Shown here: positions 20,171-29,745 of the stretch, piece by piece
How the letters are laid out: every line of letters starts with the position of its first letter
How positions within the stretch are numbered: position 1 is the first letter of the stretch
DNA from: Bacteroidales bacterium
Lineage (GTDB): Bacteria > Bacteroidota > Bacteroidia > Bacteroidales > Prolixibacteraceae
Length of the DNA: 64,000 nucleotides
Assembly (NCBI GenBank): GCA_012729335.1
Contig: JAAYDJ010000028.1
Coordinates: forward strand, 1-64,000
Direction of reading: 5' to 3'
The notes under the pieces: model-generated
Told to the model about the DNA's origin: nothing
Seen by the model: the letters and a program-made list of their open reading frames with translations, nothing else
Databases searched by the model: none
Made by a program: the position numbers and the translations under genes

Positions 20171-20785
20171 TCATTCCTTATCCCCCATCTCGGTGGTTTC
20201 AATGAGTTTGAATAGCATTTCGCGGGCCCTGAAAAGTTGTGCCTTGACAGTACCCAGCGGAAGCTTCAGTTCCACGGCTATCTCCTCGTACGACATCTCC
20301 CGGAAATAGCGGTATTCGACCAGGGTTTGGTAGCGGGGTTTCAGCTTGCGGACCACCTTGCGCATCAGGATGGCTTTCTGCTTGCGTATCAGCCGCTCCT
20401 CGGGATCGGGATCCCCTGAACGGAGCTTCACCGGCGTCTCTCCCTCGTTGTTGTCGGGAGTGGCCTCGATGTTGACGGTGATCCCCTTTCGTTTCCGGAG
20501 GAAATCAATGCAATTGTTGGAGGCAATCTTGAACAGCCAGGTGCTGAAGGCATAATTGGGGGAGTACTGGTGCAGATTCTTGAAGGCTTTACCGAAAGCT
20601 TCCAGGGTGAGGTCCTCGGCATCGCTTTTGTTGTTGACCATCTTCAGGAGCATGAAAAAGATGGCATCCTTATACCGCGCCAGCAGGCGTGCAAAGGCAT
20701 TCTCATCGCCCTCCAGGGCAGCCTGCACCAGGTCATAATCATGCCGTGCCTTGTCAGAAAGATGGTCTTGCAGCTCCTCCATCAC
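20171..20785 (-). CDS. ECF-type RNA polymerase sigma factor
   Basis: 204 aa; DAEDLTLEAFGKAFKNL, region 4 YREMSYEEIAVELKLPLGTVKAQLFRAREML. Confidence 0.93.
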   Translation of the reverse strand: MMEELQDHLSDKARHDYDLVQAALEGDENAFARLLARYKDAIFFMLLKMVNNKSDAEDLTLEAFGKAFKNLHQYSPNYAFSTWLFKIASNNCIDFLRKRKGITVNIEATPDNNEGETPVKLRSGDPDPEERLIRKQKAILMRKVVRKLKPRYQTLVEYRYFREMSYEEIAVELKLPLGTVKAQLFRAREMLFKLIETTEMGDKE

Positions 20786-21918
20786 CTGTTTTTCCGCCTG
20801 AAATCAAATCCCCAACGGGCCAGCATCCTGTACCAGGGCGCCAGGAACCCGTATAACAACGAAGGTATGAAAATTCCGGGTTCATTTAGCCGTTTCTGGA
20901 TAAGCTTTATGCTCACGGCGGATAAAATAAGAAGAAGAATCAGCAGGATCAAAAGGGGCATCCATAATACCGGATAAAGGAGGAGGCAAGCCAGGGCGAG
21001 GGGCACCATGGCCATCTTCAGTAAGGAGAAGAACCTTCTGAGCCACACTTTCCCGAAGGAGAGTTCTTTTTCGAGCACGAAAAACTTGTGGATCAGGTCC
21101 CTGAATTCCTGCTTACCGGCGTTGGTTTCGCGGCGCAGGACCAGGTTGGCCCAGGGGAGGATGGCCGTTTCCCTGCGACGGATGATGGAATTGAAGATGA
21201 CCTCCATGTTGAGGTACTCTTCTCTCATCCTTCCTGCGAATCCGTTGATATCGAAGTAAGCCTGCCGGCTGAAGGCGACATTCTCCTCGTTGGCCACCCA
21301 GGGGAGCCCGTTGAGACAGAAGGCCATGCTTTCGGTCTGCTGGAAAAACGATTCGGTACGAAAAAGCTTGTGGTAGAATCCTTTGTCGGGGAGGGTGGCG
21401 GTGTACCCCACCACCACTTTTCTCTCTTTTGAGAAGGCGGCTGAGATGGTGGGAAGCCACTGGTGATGAGGCATTTCCATCGAAGGATGGGCAAAGACCA
21501 CTTTATCATGGGCAGCGGCTTTCATAGCCAGATTACGGGAGAGTTTCTGTGAGAATCGCGTCTCCTGGTTCAAGCCGGTCATTTTCAGCCGGGGATACTG
21601 TTGTTTCATGAGCCCCAGCTTCGTCAGGGAGTTGTCTTCGGAGTAGTCGTCGACGACTACCACTTCGTAGTGGGGGTATCCGAGGGAGAGCCAGCCCGGC
21701 AGGTTCTTGACCAGGTTCTGTTCCTCGTTGCGCTGGACCATGATCACCGAGAAGGATTGCGCTGTTTCCTGTGCTCGGGAGGGTTTCAGTAAGGCCAGCC
21801 GGAGCCTGAAAAAGAGGGTATAAAGGACCAGCAGCAGCCAAACGCCGGCCACCACCCCCGGAAAAATGAAATCTTCCGGAGCAGCACTCCTGAAAAAAGC
21901 CATCAGTTCCTGCGGCAT
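20782..21918 (-). CDS. membrane-associated family 2 glycosyltransferase
   Basis: 378 aa; SVIMVQRNEEQNLVKNLPGWLSLGYPHYEVVVVDDYSED; C-terminal TM segments. Confidence 0.88.
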   Translation of the reverse strand: MPQELMAFFRSAAPEDFIFPGVVAGVWLLLVLYTLFFRLRLALLKPSRAQETAQSFSVIMVQRNEEQNLVKNLPGWLSLGYPHYEVVVVDDYSEDNSLTKLGLMKQQYPRLKMTGLNQETRFSQKLSRNLAMKAAAHDKVVFAHPSMEMPHHQWLPTISAAFSKERKVVVGYTATLPDKGFYHKLFRTESFFQQTESMAFCLNGLPWVANEENVAFSRQAYFDINGFAGRMREEYLNMEVIFNSIIRRRETAILPWANLVLRRETNAGKQEFRDLIHKFFVLEKELSFGKVWLRRFFSLLKMAMVPLALACLLLYPVLWMPLLILLILLLILSAVSIKLIQKRLNEPGIFIPSLLYGFLAPWYRMLARWGFDFRRKNR

Positions 21919-21925
21919 ACTCCCG

Positions 21926-21960
21926 TTTTGGCCGCAAATTTAGCAGAATAATTATCTTTG
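21926..21960 (+). promoter_or_regulatory. Bacteroidota-type sigma promoter upstream of tgt
   Basis: TTTTG-N22-TATCTTTG matching TTG-N17-23-TAnnTTTG. Confidence 0.55.
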
Positions 21961-21981
21961 TGGCCATTAAATTACAGAAAT

Positions 21982-22052
21982 GACCATCCCCGGTGATGGT
22001 CTGCTGCCGGGGTAAGGCCCACGTGACGGGAGCCGCGGAACGCTCCGGGGCC
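21982..22052 (+). promoter_or_regulatory. candidate structured 5' UTR of tgt with H-type pseudoknot
   Basis: Stem GACCATC(21982-21988)/GATGGTC(21995-22001); loop CCCGG (21989-21993) complementary to CCGGG (22007-22011); second hairpin GGCCC...GGAGC/GCTCC...GGGCC to 22052. Confidence 0.4.
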
Positions 22053-22081
22053 GATTCATTGCAAATGACATAATTGAGGAG

Positions 22082-23212
22082 ATGACTTTCGAACTGACCA
22101 CCACCTGTGAGGGCTCAGAAGCCAGGGCCGGGGCGCTGGAAACCGCCCACGGAACGGTACTCACGCCGGTATTCATGCCCGTGGGCACCGCCGGGTCGGT
22201 GAAAGGCATCCATATCCGCGACCTGAAAGAGGATATCAAAGCTCAGATCATCCTGGGGAATACCTACCATCTTTACCTCCGGCCCGGGCTGAAGGTTTTA
22301 CAGGATGCGGGGGGTTTGCACCGGTTCAACGGCTGGGATGGGCCCATCCTTACCGACAGCGGAGGTTTCCAGGTCTTCTCACTGGGTGACCTGAGGAAAC
22401 TCTCTGAGGAGGGGGTCAGGTTCCAGTCCCACATCGACGGTTCATACCATCTTTTTACGCCTGAGAATGTGATGGACACCCAGCGGGTTATCGGCGCCGA
22501 CATCATGATGGCTTTCGATGAGTGTACCCCTGGGGACGCCGGGTTTGACTATGCCAGGAAGTCGCTGGAACTCACCCAGCGCTGGCTCGACAGGTGCCAC
22601 CGCCGTTTCCATGAAACCTCCCCCCTTTACGGGTATCCGCAATCCCTCTTTCCCATTGTCCAGGGGGCGACCTTCCCCGAATTGAGGCGCAAGTCGGTGG
22701 AACATGTCAAAACCCTTGATGCCGACGGCTACGCCATTGGCGGACTGGCGGTAGGGGAACCTGAAAAGGTGATGTATGAGATGATCGAGGTGGTCAATGC
22801 CGGACTGCCGGTGCACCGGCCCCGTTACCTGATGGGGGTGGGCACGCCTGTCAACATTCTGGAGGCCATTGACCGGGGTGTCGACATGTTCGACTGCGTG
22901 ATGCCCACCCGCAACGGACGCAATGGCATGCTTTTCACCAGCGGGGGGATCATCAACATCCGCAACAACAAGTGGATGAACGACCACTCCCCCGTTGATC
23001 CCCACGGCACCTCCTTTGTCGACCATCAGTACAGCAAGGCCTACCTGCGTCACCTGGTCATTTCCGGAGAGATGCTGGGTGCCCAGATCGCCAGCCAGCA
23101 TAACCTTGCCTTTTACCTCTGGCTGGTCACCGAAGCCCGCCGGCAAATCCTCGCCGGCACCTTCCCTGCCTGGAAAAACGAAATGGCCCACAGGCTCAAA
23201 CACAGGCTCTGA
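22082..23212 (+). CDS. tgt: queuine/preQ1 tRNA-ribosyltransferase
   Basis: 376 aa; TDSGGFQVFSLG, GGLAVGEP, VDMFDCVMPTRNGRNG. Confidence 0.97.
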   Translation: MTFELTTTCEGSEARAGALETAHGTVLTPVFMPVGTAGSVKGIHIRDLKEDIKAQIILGNTYHLYLRPGLKVLQDAGGLHRFNGWDGPILTDSGGFQVFSLGDLRKLSEEGVRFQSHIDGSYHLFTPENVMDTQRVIGADIMMAFDECTPGDAGFDYARKSLELTQRWLDRCHRRFHETSPLYGYPQSLFPIVQGATFPELRRKSVEHVKTLDADGYAIGGLAVGEPEKVMYEMIEVVNAGLPVHRPRYLMGVGTPVNILEAIDRGVDMFDCVMPTRNGRNGMLFTSGGIINIRNNKWMNDHSPVDPHGTSFVDHQYSKAYLRHLVISGEMLGAQIASQHNLAFYLWLVTEARRQILAGTFPAWKNEMAHRLKHRL

Positions 23213-23213
23213 G

Positions 23214-24293
23214 ATGAAGCACTACAAAACCATCGACTTTTATATCACCCGGAAGTTCCTAGGAACCTTCTTCTATTCCATTGCCCTGATCATCAGCATC
23301 GCCACGGTCTTCGACATCTCGGAAAACCTCGACGAATTCATTTCGAAAGACATCCCCACCAAAGACATTGTCTTTCAGTATTACCTCAACTTCATTCCTT
23401 ACTTTGCCAACCTCTTCAGTCCGCTTTTTGTCTTTATTTCGGTCATCTACTTCACCTCCAAGATGGCCTACAATACCGAAATCATCGCCATTCTGAGCAG
23501 CGGGGTTTCCTACAAGCGGCTGATGCGCCCCTACCTGGTATCGGCGGCCTTCATCGCCCTCTTCACCTGGTTCCTGGGGAATTACGTCATTCCCGGTGCC
23601 AACCGTGAAAGAATAGACTTCCGGAACCACTATATCAACAACAACAACTTTCAGGTCGAGCGCCATATCCACCGCCAGATTGAACCGGGGGTGTATGTCT
23701 ATATGTATACTTTCAGTTCCAGCAACATCGGCACCCGTTTCACCATGGAGAAATTTGAGGAGCAGAAGCTGGTGGAGAAGATCACGGCCGACAACATCAG
23801 CTGGAATGAGGATTCGGCACGGTGGACCATCAACAATTACTGGCGAAGGAGATTTGTGGGCGACCAGGAGTTCATCACCCACGGGTACCATATCGATACC
23901 ACGCTGAACATGACCCCACAGGATTACAAGGTGGAGCGTGACGACATGGAAGCCCTCACCACCCGGCAACTGGTCAATGAAATCAGGAGCATGAAGCTCA
24001 GAGGCGTCAACTCCACGGAGTTCGCCATCGAGCGCCATAAACGCATCAGCAATCCCTTTTCGGCCTTTATCCTGACCATCATCGGGGTTTCCCTGGCCTC
24101 CCGGAAGATCAAGGGTGGACTGGGGCTGCACCTCGGACTGGGACTGTTGCTCAGTTTCTCCTACATTCTTTTTATGCAGATTTCGGTGGTTTTCGCCGCG
24201 AGCGGAAACACCCCTCCCATCGTGGCCGTATGGATACCCAACCTCCTTTACGCCCTTATTGCCTGGTACCTTTACAAATGGGCCGCCCGATAG
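23214..24293 (+). CDS. LptF/LptG (YjgP/YjgQ) family permease
   Basis: Starts MKHYKTIDFYITRKFLGTFFYS; multi-TM, NPFSAFILTIIGVSLASRKIKGGLGLHLG; immediately follows tgt. Confidence 0.92.
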   Translation: MKHYKTIDFYITRKFLGTFFYSIALIISIATVFDISENLDEFISKDIPTKDIVFQYYLNFIPYFANLFSPLFVFISVIYFTSKMAYNTEIIAILSSGVSYKRLMRPYLVSAAFIALFTWFLGNYVIPGANRERIDFRNHYINNNNFQVERHIHRQIEPGVYVYMYTFSSSNIGTRFTMEKFEEQKLVEKITADNISWNEDSARWTINNYWRRRFVGDQEFITHGYHIDTTLNMTPQDYKVERDDMEALTTRQLVNEIRSMKLRGVNSTEFAIERHKRISNPFSAFILTIIGVSLASRKIKGGLGLHLGLGLLLSFSYILFMQISVVFAASGNTPPIVAVWIPNLLYALIAWYLYKWAAR

Positions 24294-24611
24294 ACCAACC
24301 ATGCGCCGGGGCACGACAGCGGGGTTCTCAGTCCCTTTTGAATGGCAGATGGCCGGCACGATTCCTTCTCTCTCCAGGAGATGTTATGGTCAGGTGGAGT
24401 CAAACCAAACGGGGGAACAGGGTGCTCAACTATTCAAACATTCCATAATATTGTTCAAAAACAAGATGTTACAAAAACTTAAAAGAAAGGCCGATTCGGG
24501 AAGTGGAGGGTTTTGAATATAAAAAATTAGTAATTTTGGTCTCCTGTTGAAAAAGTGCTCAGGCCGAAGGGATGCCTGGAGCCCGTTTGCCAAACTTAAT
24601 AACTACCTGAT

Positions 24612-26156
24612 ATGTCATTAAAAAGGAACATTCTCGATCTGAGAAAAAGAAAGGAAGAGATCCAGAAGGGGGGAGGCGAAGAAGCCATTGAAAAGCAGGC
24701 CCAGATGGGTAAGCTCACCGCCCGTGAGAGGATCATTTCGATTCTGGATGAAAATTCTTTTCATGAATACGACATGTTCGTGGAGCATGCGGCGCGTGAT
24801 TTCGGCATGGAGGATAAAATTCTTCATGGAGACGGGGTGATCATCGGCACTGGCACCATATACAACAAGCCGGTATGTATTTTTGCCCAGGACTTCACGG
24901 TAGCCGGGGGTTCTCTGGGGTTAATGCATGCCCAGAAGATCACCAAGATCATGGACCATGCCCTGAAGATGCGGGTTCCCCTGATCGGGATCAACGATTC
25001 GGGGGGTGCGCGTATCCAGGAGGGGGTTAACTCCCTGGCTGGTTACGGGGAGATTTTCTTCCGCAACACCCTGGCATCGGGGGTAATTCCCCAGATCTCG
25101 GTCATTTTAGGGCCCTGCGCCGGCGGTGCCGTCTACTCCCCTGCCCTCACCGACTTTGTTTTTGTGGTCGAGAACATCTCCAAGATGTTTATCACCGGTC
25201 CGGGGGTCATCAAATCGGTACTGGGTGAAGACATCTCCATGGAAGAACTGGGGGGTGCCCGCGTGCACGCCCAGGTGACCGGCAACGCCCATTTCTTCGC
25301 CAAAAACGAGAAAGAGTGCTTTGAACAGATCAAGAAACTGATCACCTACATTCCCTGGAACAACAAGGAAAAAGCGCAGCCGTTTCCGGCCAAGCCCCCC
25401 AAGAAAAGCAAAAAGGTGGAACGCATTGTGCCCACCGATCCGAAGATTCCGTATGACATGCGCGAAATCATCAAGGCGATCACCGACGGATCGGAATTTC
25501 TGGAGATCATGGAACTTTTCGCCCCCAACATCATCATTGGGTTTGGTCGTATGGACGGGGAGACCGTAGGATTTGTGGCCAACCAGCCCATGGTTTTGGC
25601 GGGGGTGCTCGATACCGACAGTTCTGACAAGGCCGCCCGCTTTATCCGTTATTGTGATGCCTTTAACATCCCCATCGTCACGCTGGAAGATTTGCCGGGG
25701 TACCTGCCGGGGGTGGACCAGGAGCATGCCGGGGTGATCCGCCACGGGGCCAAGATCCTTTATGCCTACAGTGAGGCTACCGTTCCCAAGATTACGGTGA
25801 TCCTCAGGAAAGCATACGGAGGAGGGTATATTGCCATGAATTCGAGGCATCTGCGCGCCGACTTTGTCTTCGCCTGGCCTGCTGCCGAAATCGCCGTCAT
25901 GGGTCCCGAGGGTGCTGCCAATATTGTTTTCCGGAAGGAAATCATGGAAGCCGAAGATCCCGAAGCCATGCGTCTCCAGAAAATACAGGAATACAAGGAG
26001 AAATTCGCCAATCCCTATGTGGCCGCAGCCAAGGGGTATATCGACGAGGTCATCGAACCCGAAGAAACCCGCTCCAGAATCCTGCACGCCCTGAAGGTGT
26101 CCAAGAACAAAAACATCTCCATGCCGGTCAAAAAACATGGCATTCCTCCCTTCTGA
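24612..26156 (+). CDS. acyl-CoA carboxylase carboxyltransferase (beta) subunit
   Basis: 514 aa; GINDSGGARIQEGVNSLAGYGEIF, GPCAGGAVYSPALTDFVFVV, AYGGGYIAMNSRHLRADFVFAWPAAEIAVMGPEGAANIVF. Confidence 0.95.
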   Translation: MSLKRNILDLRKRKEEIQKGGGEEAIEKQAQMGKLTARERIISILDENSFHEYDMFVEHAARDFGMEDKILHGDGVIIGTGTIYNKPVCIFAQDFTVAGGSLGLMHAQKITKIMDHALKMRVPLIGINDSGGARIQEGVNSLAGYGEIFFRNTLASGVIPQISVILGPCAGGAVYSPALTDFVFVVENISKMFITGPGVIKSVLGEDISMEELGGARVHAQVTGNAHFFAKNEKECFEQIKKLITYIPWNNKEKAQPFPAKPPKKSKKVERIVPTDPKIPYDMREIIKAITDGSEFLEIMELFAPNIIIGFGRMDGETVGFVANQPMVLAGVLDTDSSDKAARFIRYCDAFNIPIVTLEDLPGYLPGVDQEHAGVIRHGAKILYAYSEATVPKITVILRKAYGGGYIAMNSRHLRADFVFAWPAAEIAVMGPEGAANIVFRKEIMEAEDPEAMRLQKIQEYKEKFANPYVAAAKGYIDEVIEPEETRSRILHALKVSKNKNISMPVKKHGIPPF

Positions 26157-26298
26157 CGCCGAAGCGTTTCCGGGGATTCGCCCGGAAGGGGACCGATGCT
26201 GTGGACAGACATCATGCTGATGGTCTGTGTGTTTCAGCAGGGCCAAGACCAAAGAGATTGAATTTTCCCAAGGAATTTAACATTAAAGGAGCCGAAAA

Positions 26299-26622
26299 AT
26301 GTCAGAAGAAATAAAGTTAGACCATTTGGTCGTGCAGGGGGCGATGTACAAGACCACCCTGACTCCGAAGTTCAAACACCGGAAGGCCTGGAAAGCTCCG
26401 AATCCCAACCTGATTTATTCGTTTATTCCGGGAACGGTGATTGACGTACTGGTAAAACCCGGGCAGAAGGTCAAGGAGGGGGAAACCCTGGTCCTTCTGG
26501 AGGCGATGAAAATGCACAACAGCATTGTAATGCCCTTTGACGGGGAGGTGGTCAAGGTGAACGTACAACCCAAAGATTCGGTTTCCAAGAAGGAGCCGAT
26601 GATAGAGATACGGCCGAAATAA
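26299..26622 (+). CDS. biotin carboxyl carrier protein
   Basis: 107 aa; FIPGTVIDVLVKPGQKVKEGETLVLLEAMKMHNSIVMPFDGEV (AMKM biotinylation motif). Confidence 0.93.
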   Translation: MSEEIKLDHLVVQGAMYKTTLTPKFKHRKAWKAPNPNLIYSFIPGTVIDVLVKPGQKVKEGETLVLLEAMKMHNSIVMPFDGEVVKVNVQPKDSVSKKEPMIEIRPK

Positions 26623-26650
26623 AAAACGGGCTGTTGAAACAACAGCCCGT
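26621..26650 (-). terminator. intrinsic terminator for the minus-strand LExWM-repeat gene
   Basis: ACGGGCTGTTG-aaa-CAACAGCCCGT; U tract present only on the minus-strand reading (26621-26625). Confidence 0.75.
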
Positions 26651-26675
26651 AAAAACCAAACTAACTAACTCAAAA

Positions 26676-27260
26676 CTACCTGCTCTCTGGTTGGCTCCAG
26701 TATATTTCTGTGGTCATCCAGGGTTCGAGGGAAAGGGCGGGTTCCTCAGCTGCTGCGGTGGGAAGGGCATGGGTGCCGTTCCAGGCAGAGGGGCTGGTCA
26801 TCCAGCCTTCCAGAACCATGGGGGACTCATTTTCGGTGGCAGTATGGGTGGCGACTTCCCAGTTCAGGCCGGTCATCCACGCCTCCAGTTCCAGGGGATT
26901 CTCCGCTTCGACGGGAGTCATGGCTGCGGCATCCCAGGCTGCACCTGACATCCAGGTTTCCAATTCCATAGGACTTTCGACTTCGACGGGAGTCAGGGAC
27001 GCGGCATCCCAGCTGTTCAGATTGGTCATCCAGGCTTCCAGCAAAAGGGCTGCGTCGTAATCCCGGCTGATCAGGGCGGCATCGGCGGTGTTCCAGAAAT
27101 GGCTGTTCACCATCCAGTTTTCGATTTTCATGACCGGGTCCATTTCGTTTTCAAGGCTTGAGGCAAAATTCACTTTACGGGCATTGACTTCGGTTGCTCC
27201 GGCGAGCATGAAGGTGGCCATCATTAAAGCGATCACGGTTAAAAATACTCTTGTTTTCAT
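26676..27260 (-). CDS. secreted protein of six LExWM...W tandem repeats, function unknown
   Basis: Signal peptide MKTRVFLTVIALMMATFMLAGATEVNA; repeats IENWM, LEAWM, LETWM, LEAWM, LEGWM, LEPWM at about 25-28 aa spacing. Confidence 0.8.
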   Translation of the reverse strand: MKTRVFLTVIALMMATFMLAGATEVNARKVNFASSLENEMDPVMKIENWMVNSHFWNTADAALISRDYDAALLLEAWMTNLNSWDAASLTPVEVESPMELETWMSGAAWDAAAMTPVEAENPLELEAWMTGLNWEVATHTATENESPMVLEGWMTSPSAWNGTHALPTAAAEEPALSLEPWMTTEIYWSQPESR

Positions 27261-27489
27261 ATTGTTTTCTGTTTTCTGTTTTCTTAATTGTTCCGTTCTG
27301 TTTCTGTTTTCGTACATCCAATAGACTAATTAACGATGCAAATGTTACACGAAACAGCTCGAAAAAAGAGAGGAATCCAGCAAACGGAGGGGTTTTACCG
27401 GTGAATGGAGATTTTAGGCGGTAAATAATATACCCGGAACTCTTTTTTTATAGGAATATAGGCTGAGGGGTTTCCGGATTCCGGAATTT

Positions 27490-29418
27490 TCAGGTCAATT
27501 CCTGGTTCTTCACACCTCCGGGGAGGATGTTTTGGGCGAAACGGGAATGGGCGGGTTGGTATTCCCTGACGATCTCTCTCATGCGGGCGACGAGTCCTTC
27601 ATCGTTTTCTGTCTGCAGGTGGTCAAGCAGATCCTGAATTCTCACAGAGGTTTCTTCGAGGTTAACGGAGGGGGTATGGGCGATCAGGATTTTACCATGG
27701 TCGATGGAGGCGGATGTTTCCTGGTTGGCCAGCAATTCCTCATACAGTTTTTCTCCGGGGCGGAGGCCTGTTTCCACGATGTCGATGTCTTTATATGGGA
27801 GGAAACCCGAGAGCCGGATCATCTTTTCGGCCATGTCATAAATTCTGACGGGTTCTCCCATATTGAAGAGAAAGACTTCGCCCCCCTCTCCGATGGATCC
27901 GGCTTCCAGGACCAGCCTGCTGGCTTCGGGGATGGTCATAAAGTAGCGGATGATATCCCGGTGGGTGACGGTCACCGGTCCGCCCGCCCTGATCTGGCTG
28001 CGGAAAAGGGGAATCACCGAGCCACTGCTGCCCAGGACATTCCCGAAGCGGGTGGTAATAAAGCGGGTTCTGCCTTGGGGCTTCCGTGAATGCCATTGGA
28101 TATATATCTCACAAATTCTCTTGGTGGCCCCCATCACGCTGGTCGGGTTCACAGCCTTGTCAGTGGATATCATCACGAACTTCTCCACGCCATGTTCCAC
28201 CGCCAGGTCGGCCATAATTTTTGTGCCCAGCACATTGTTCCGGACGGCCTCATAGGGTTGTTCTTCCATAAGGGGCACATGTTTATACGCCGAAGCATGA
28301 TAGATCAGTTCAGGCCGGGATTCCGCAAAAAGCTGCTGCATGGTGTAATCGTTGGTCACATCGCCCACACAGATCTGCAGGTTCACCTCCCGGTTGGTCA
28401 GCCTGATTTCATTCATCAGATCATAGAGCCCTGATTCGGCCTTGTCGACCAGGGTAATACTTTGGGGATAAAAAGCCGACAGCTGCCGCACAAGTTCGGA
28501 ACCGATCGATCCGGCGGCTCCGGTCACCAGGATCCTTTTGCCGTGGATACCTTTGATCACTTCCCTGGTATCGATTTCAATGGGATCTCTGCCCAGCAGG
28601 TCTTCAATCATGACATCCCTGACCTGGCTGGTAAAAAACCTGCCGTTAAGCCATTCCCTCGTGCCGGGCACCTCTTTCACCCTGATGTTATGTGCAATGC
28701 ACCAGTCAACGATGGTGGTTTTCCGTTCCTTGGTGATGCCTCCGGGGTGGACGCAGATGACCATTTCCCTGACATTCTTTTCCCTGACCAAACGGTTGGA
28801 CTCTTCTCCCGGAGGATATACCATCACTCCTTCCACCTTCTTGCGGTGAAGCCCCGGATGGTCGTCGATGAAGCCCACCACCCTGTAGTTCAGGGCCGGG
28901 TCTTTCTCGAAAACACTTTTGGTGATGATTCCCATTTCTCCCGCACCAAAAATCATCATATTGACGCCGGGGCGCCCCGTTTTAACCAACCGGTGGTACA
29001 TGACCGCCACCACCACCCTTAGTCCGACCAGAACCACCACCGCGATAAAAAACTGGGAGACCACCACTGAATAGGGCAGAACCATGAGAGGCCACTTCCC
29101 ACGGGCAGCCAGCGTGAGAAACACCATGCCTGCAGCGATGAATAACTGGGTTTTAACCACGGCCAGGGCATCGCGAAAACCGGAATGACGGAGCATGCCG
29201 TCGTAGGGACTGAAAAGTAATTCTGCGAAAACAAATAAGGGGAGCAGGACGGCCATTTGGAGCAACATCCGGGGGACATCGACCGAAGAGGCTTCCAGGT
29301 TGAAGCGCAGCAAATAGGTGAAAATAAAAATCATACTGATTATGACGACATCTGAGGCGAAAACGATCCAGCGTGGAAGAAATACCCTGCCGGCCAGTTT
29401 TCTTAACAATGTGCGCAT
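27490..29418 (-). CDS. FlaA1/CapD-type membrane nucleoside-diphosphate-sugar epimerase/dehydratase
   Basis: 642 aa; N-terminal TM segments, GKRILVTGAAGSIGSELVRQL, YHASAYKHVPLMEEQP, FVMISTDKAVNPTSVMGATKR. Confidence 0.95.
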   Translation of the reverse strand: MRTLLRKLAGRVFLPRWIVFASDVVIISMIFIFTYLLRFNLEASSVDVPRMLLQMAVLLPLFVFAELLFSPYDGMLRHSGFRDALAVVKTQLFIAAGMVFLTLAARGKWPLMVLPYSVVVSQFFIAVVVLVGLRVVVAVMYHRLVKTGRPGVNMMIFGAGEMGIITKSVFEKDPALNYRVVGFIDDHPGLHRKKVEGVMVYPPGEESNRLVREKNVREMVICVHPGGITKERKTTIVDWCIAHNIRVKEVPGTREWLNGRFFTSQVRDVMIEDLLGRDPIEIDTREVIKGIHGKRILVTGAAGSIGSELVRQLSAFYPQSITLVDKAESGLYDLMNEIRLTNREVNLQICVGDVTNDYTMQQLFAESRPELIYHASAYKHVPLMEEQPYEAVRNNVLGTKIMADLAVEHGVEKFVMISTDKAVNPTSVMGATKRICEIYIQWHSRKPQGRTRFITTRFGNVLGSSGSVIPLFRSQIRAGGPVTVTHRDIIRYFMTIPEASRLVLEAGSIGEGGEVFLFNMGEPVRIYDMAEKMIRLSGFLPYKDIDIVETGLRPGEKLYEELLANQETSASIDHGKILIAHTPSVNLEETSVRIQDLLDHLQTENDEGLVARMREIVREYQPAHSRFAQNILPGGVKNQELT

Positions 29419-29530
29419 AGTACAGCCTGGTTAAACCAATAACCCAATTTACAAAAAAAACAGGAGATTACGGGGATAAATGTGAAGTAAAAGAGAAATG
29501 GGGTGTATGCACAAGAGAGATCTTTGGATT

Positions 29531-29739
29531 TGTCAATCGTCACCGTTTGTACGGAGGCAGATGAACCATGATGAGCTATTGTCGGTCTTCCCACAGACGC
29601 AGCTGATACAAAATGAGCGATCAGCGGTCTTCTCTCAGAAGCATATAGACCTTGAAGAGCGATTGGCGGTCTCTCACGGGAACAGATAGACTATGAAGAG
29701 CGACCAGCGGTCTTCCCACAGAGGCAGCTTGTGCCTTAT
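29531..29739. repeat. degenerate 42-bp tandem repeat (4-5 copies)
   Basis: Units at 29573, 29615, 29657 and 29698 sharing GAGCGA..NNCGGTCTTC...; a weaker unit at 29531. Confidence 0.85.
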
Positions 29740-29745
29740 GAACAG

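Noticed and set aside
29498-29689. 63-aa + strand ORF with 14-aa repeat as a functional small protein
   Set aside because: Spans degenerate intergenic repeats between two minus-strand genes, has no promoter or ribosome-binding evidence, and the third repeat has a 1-bp deletion that breaks the frame.
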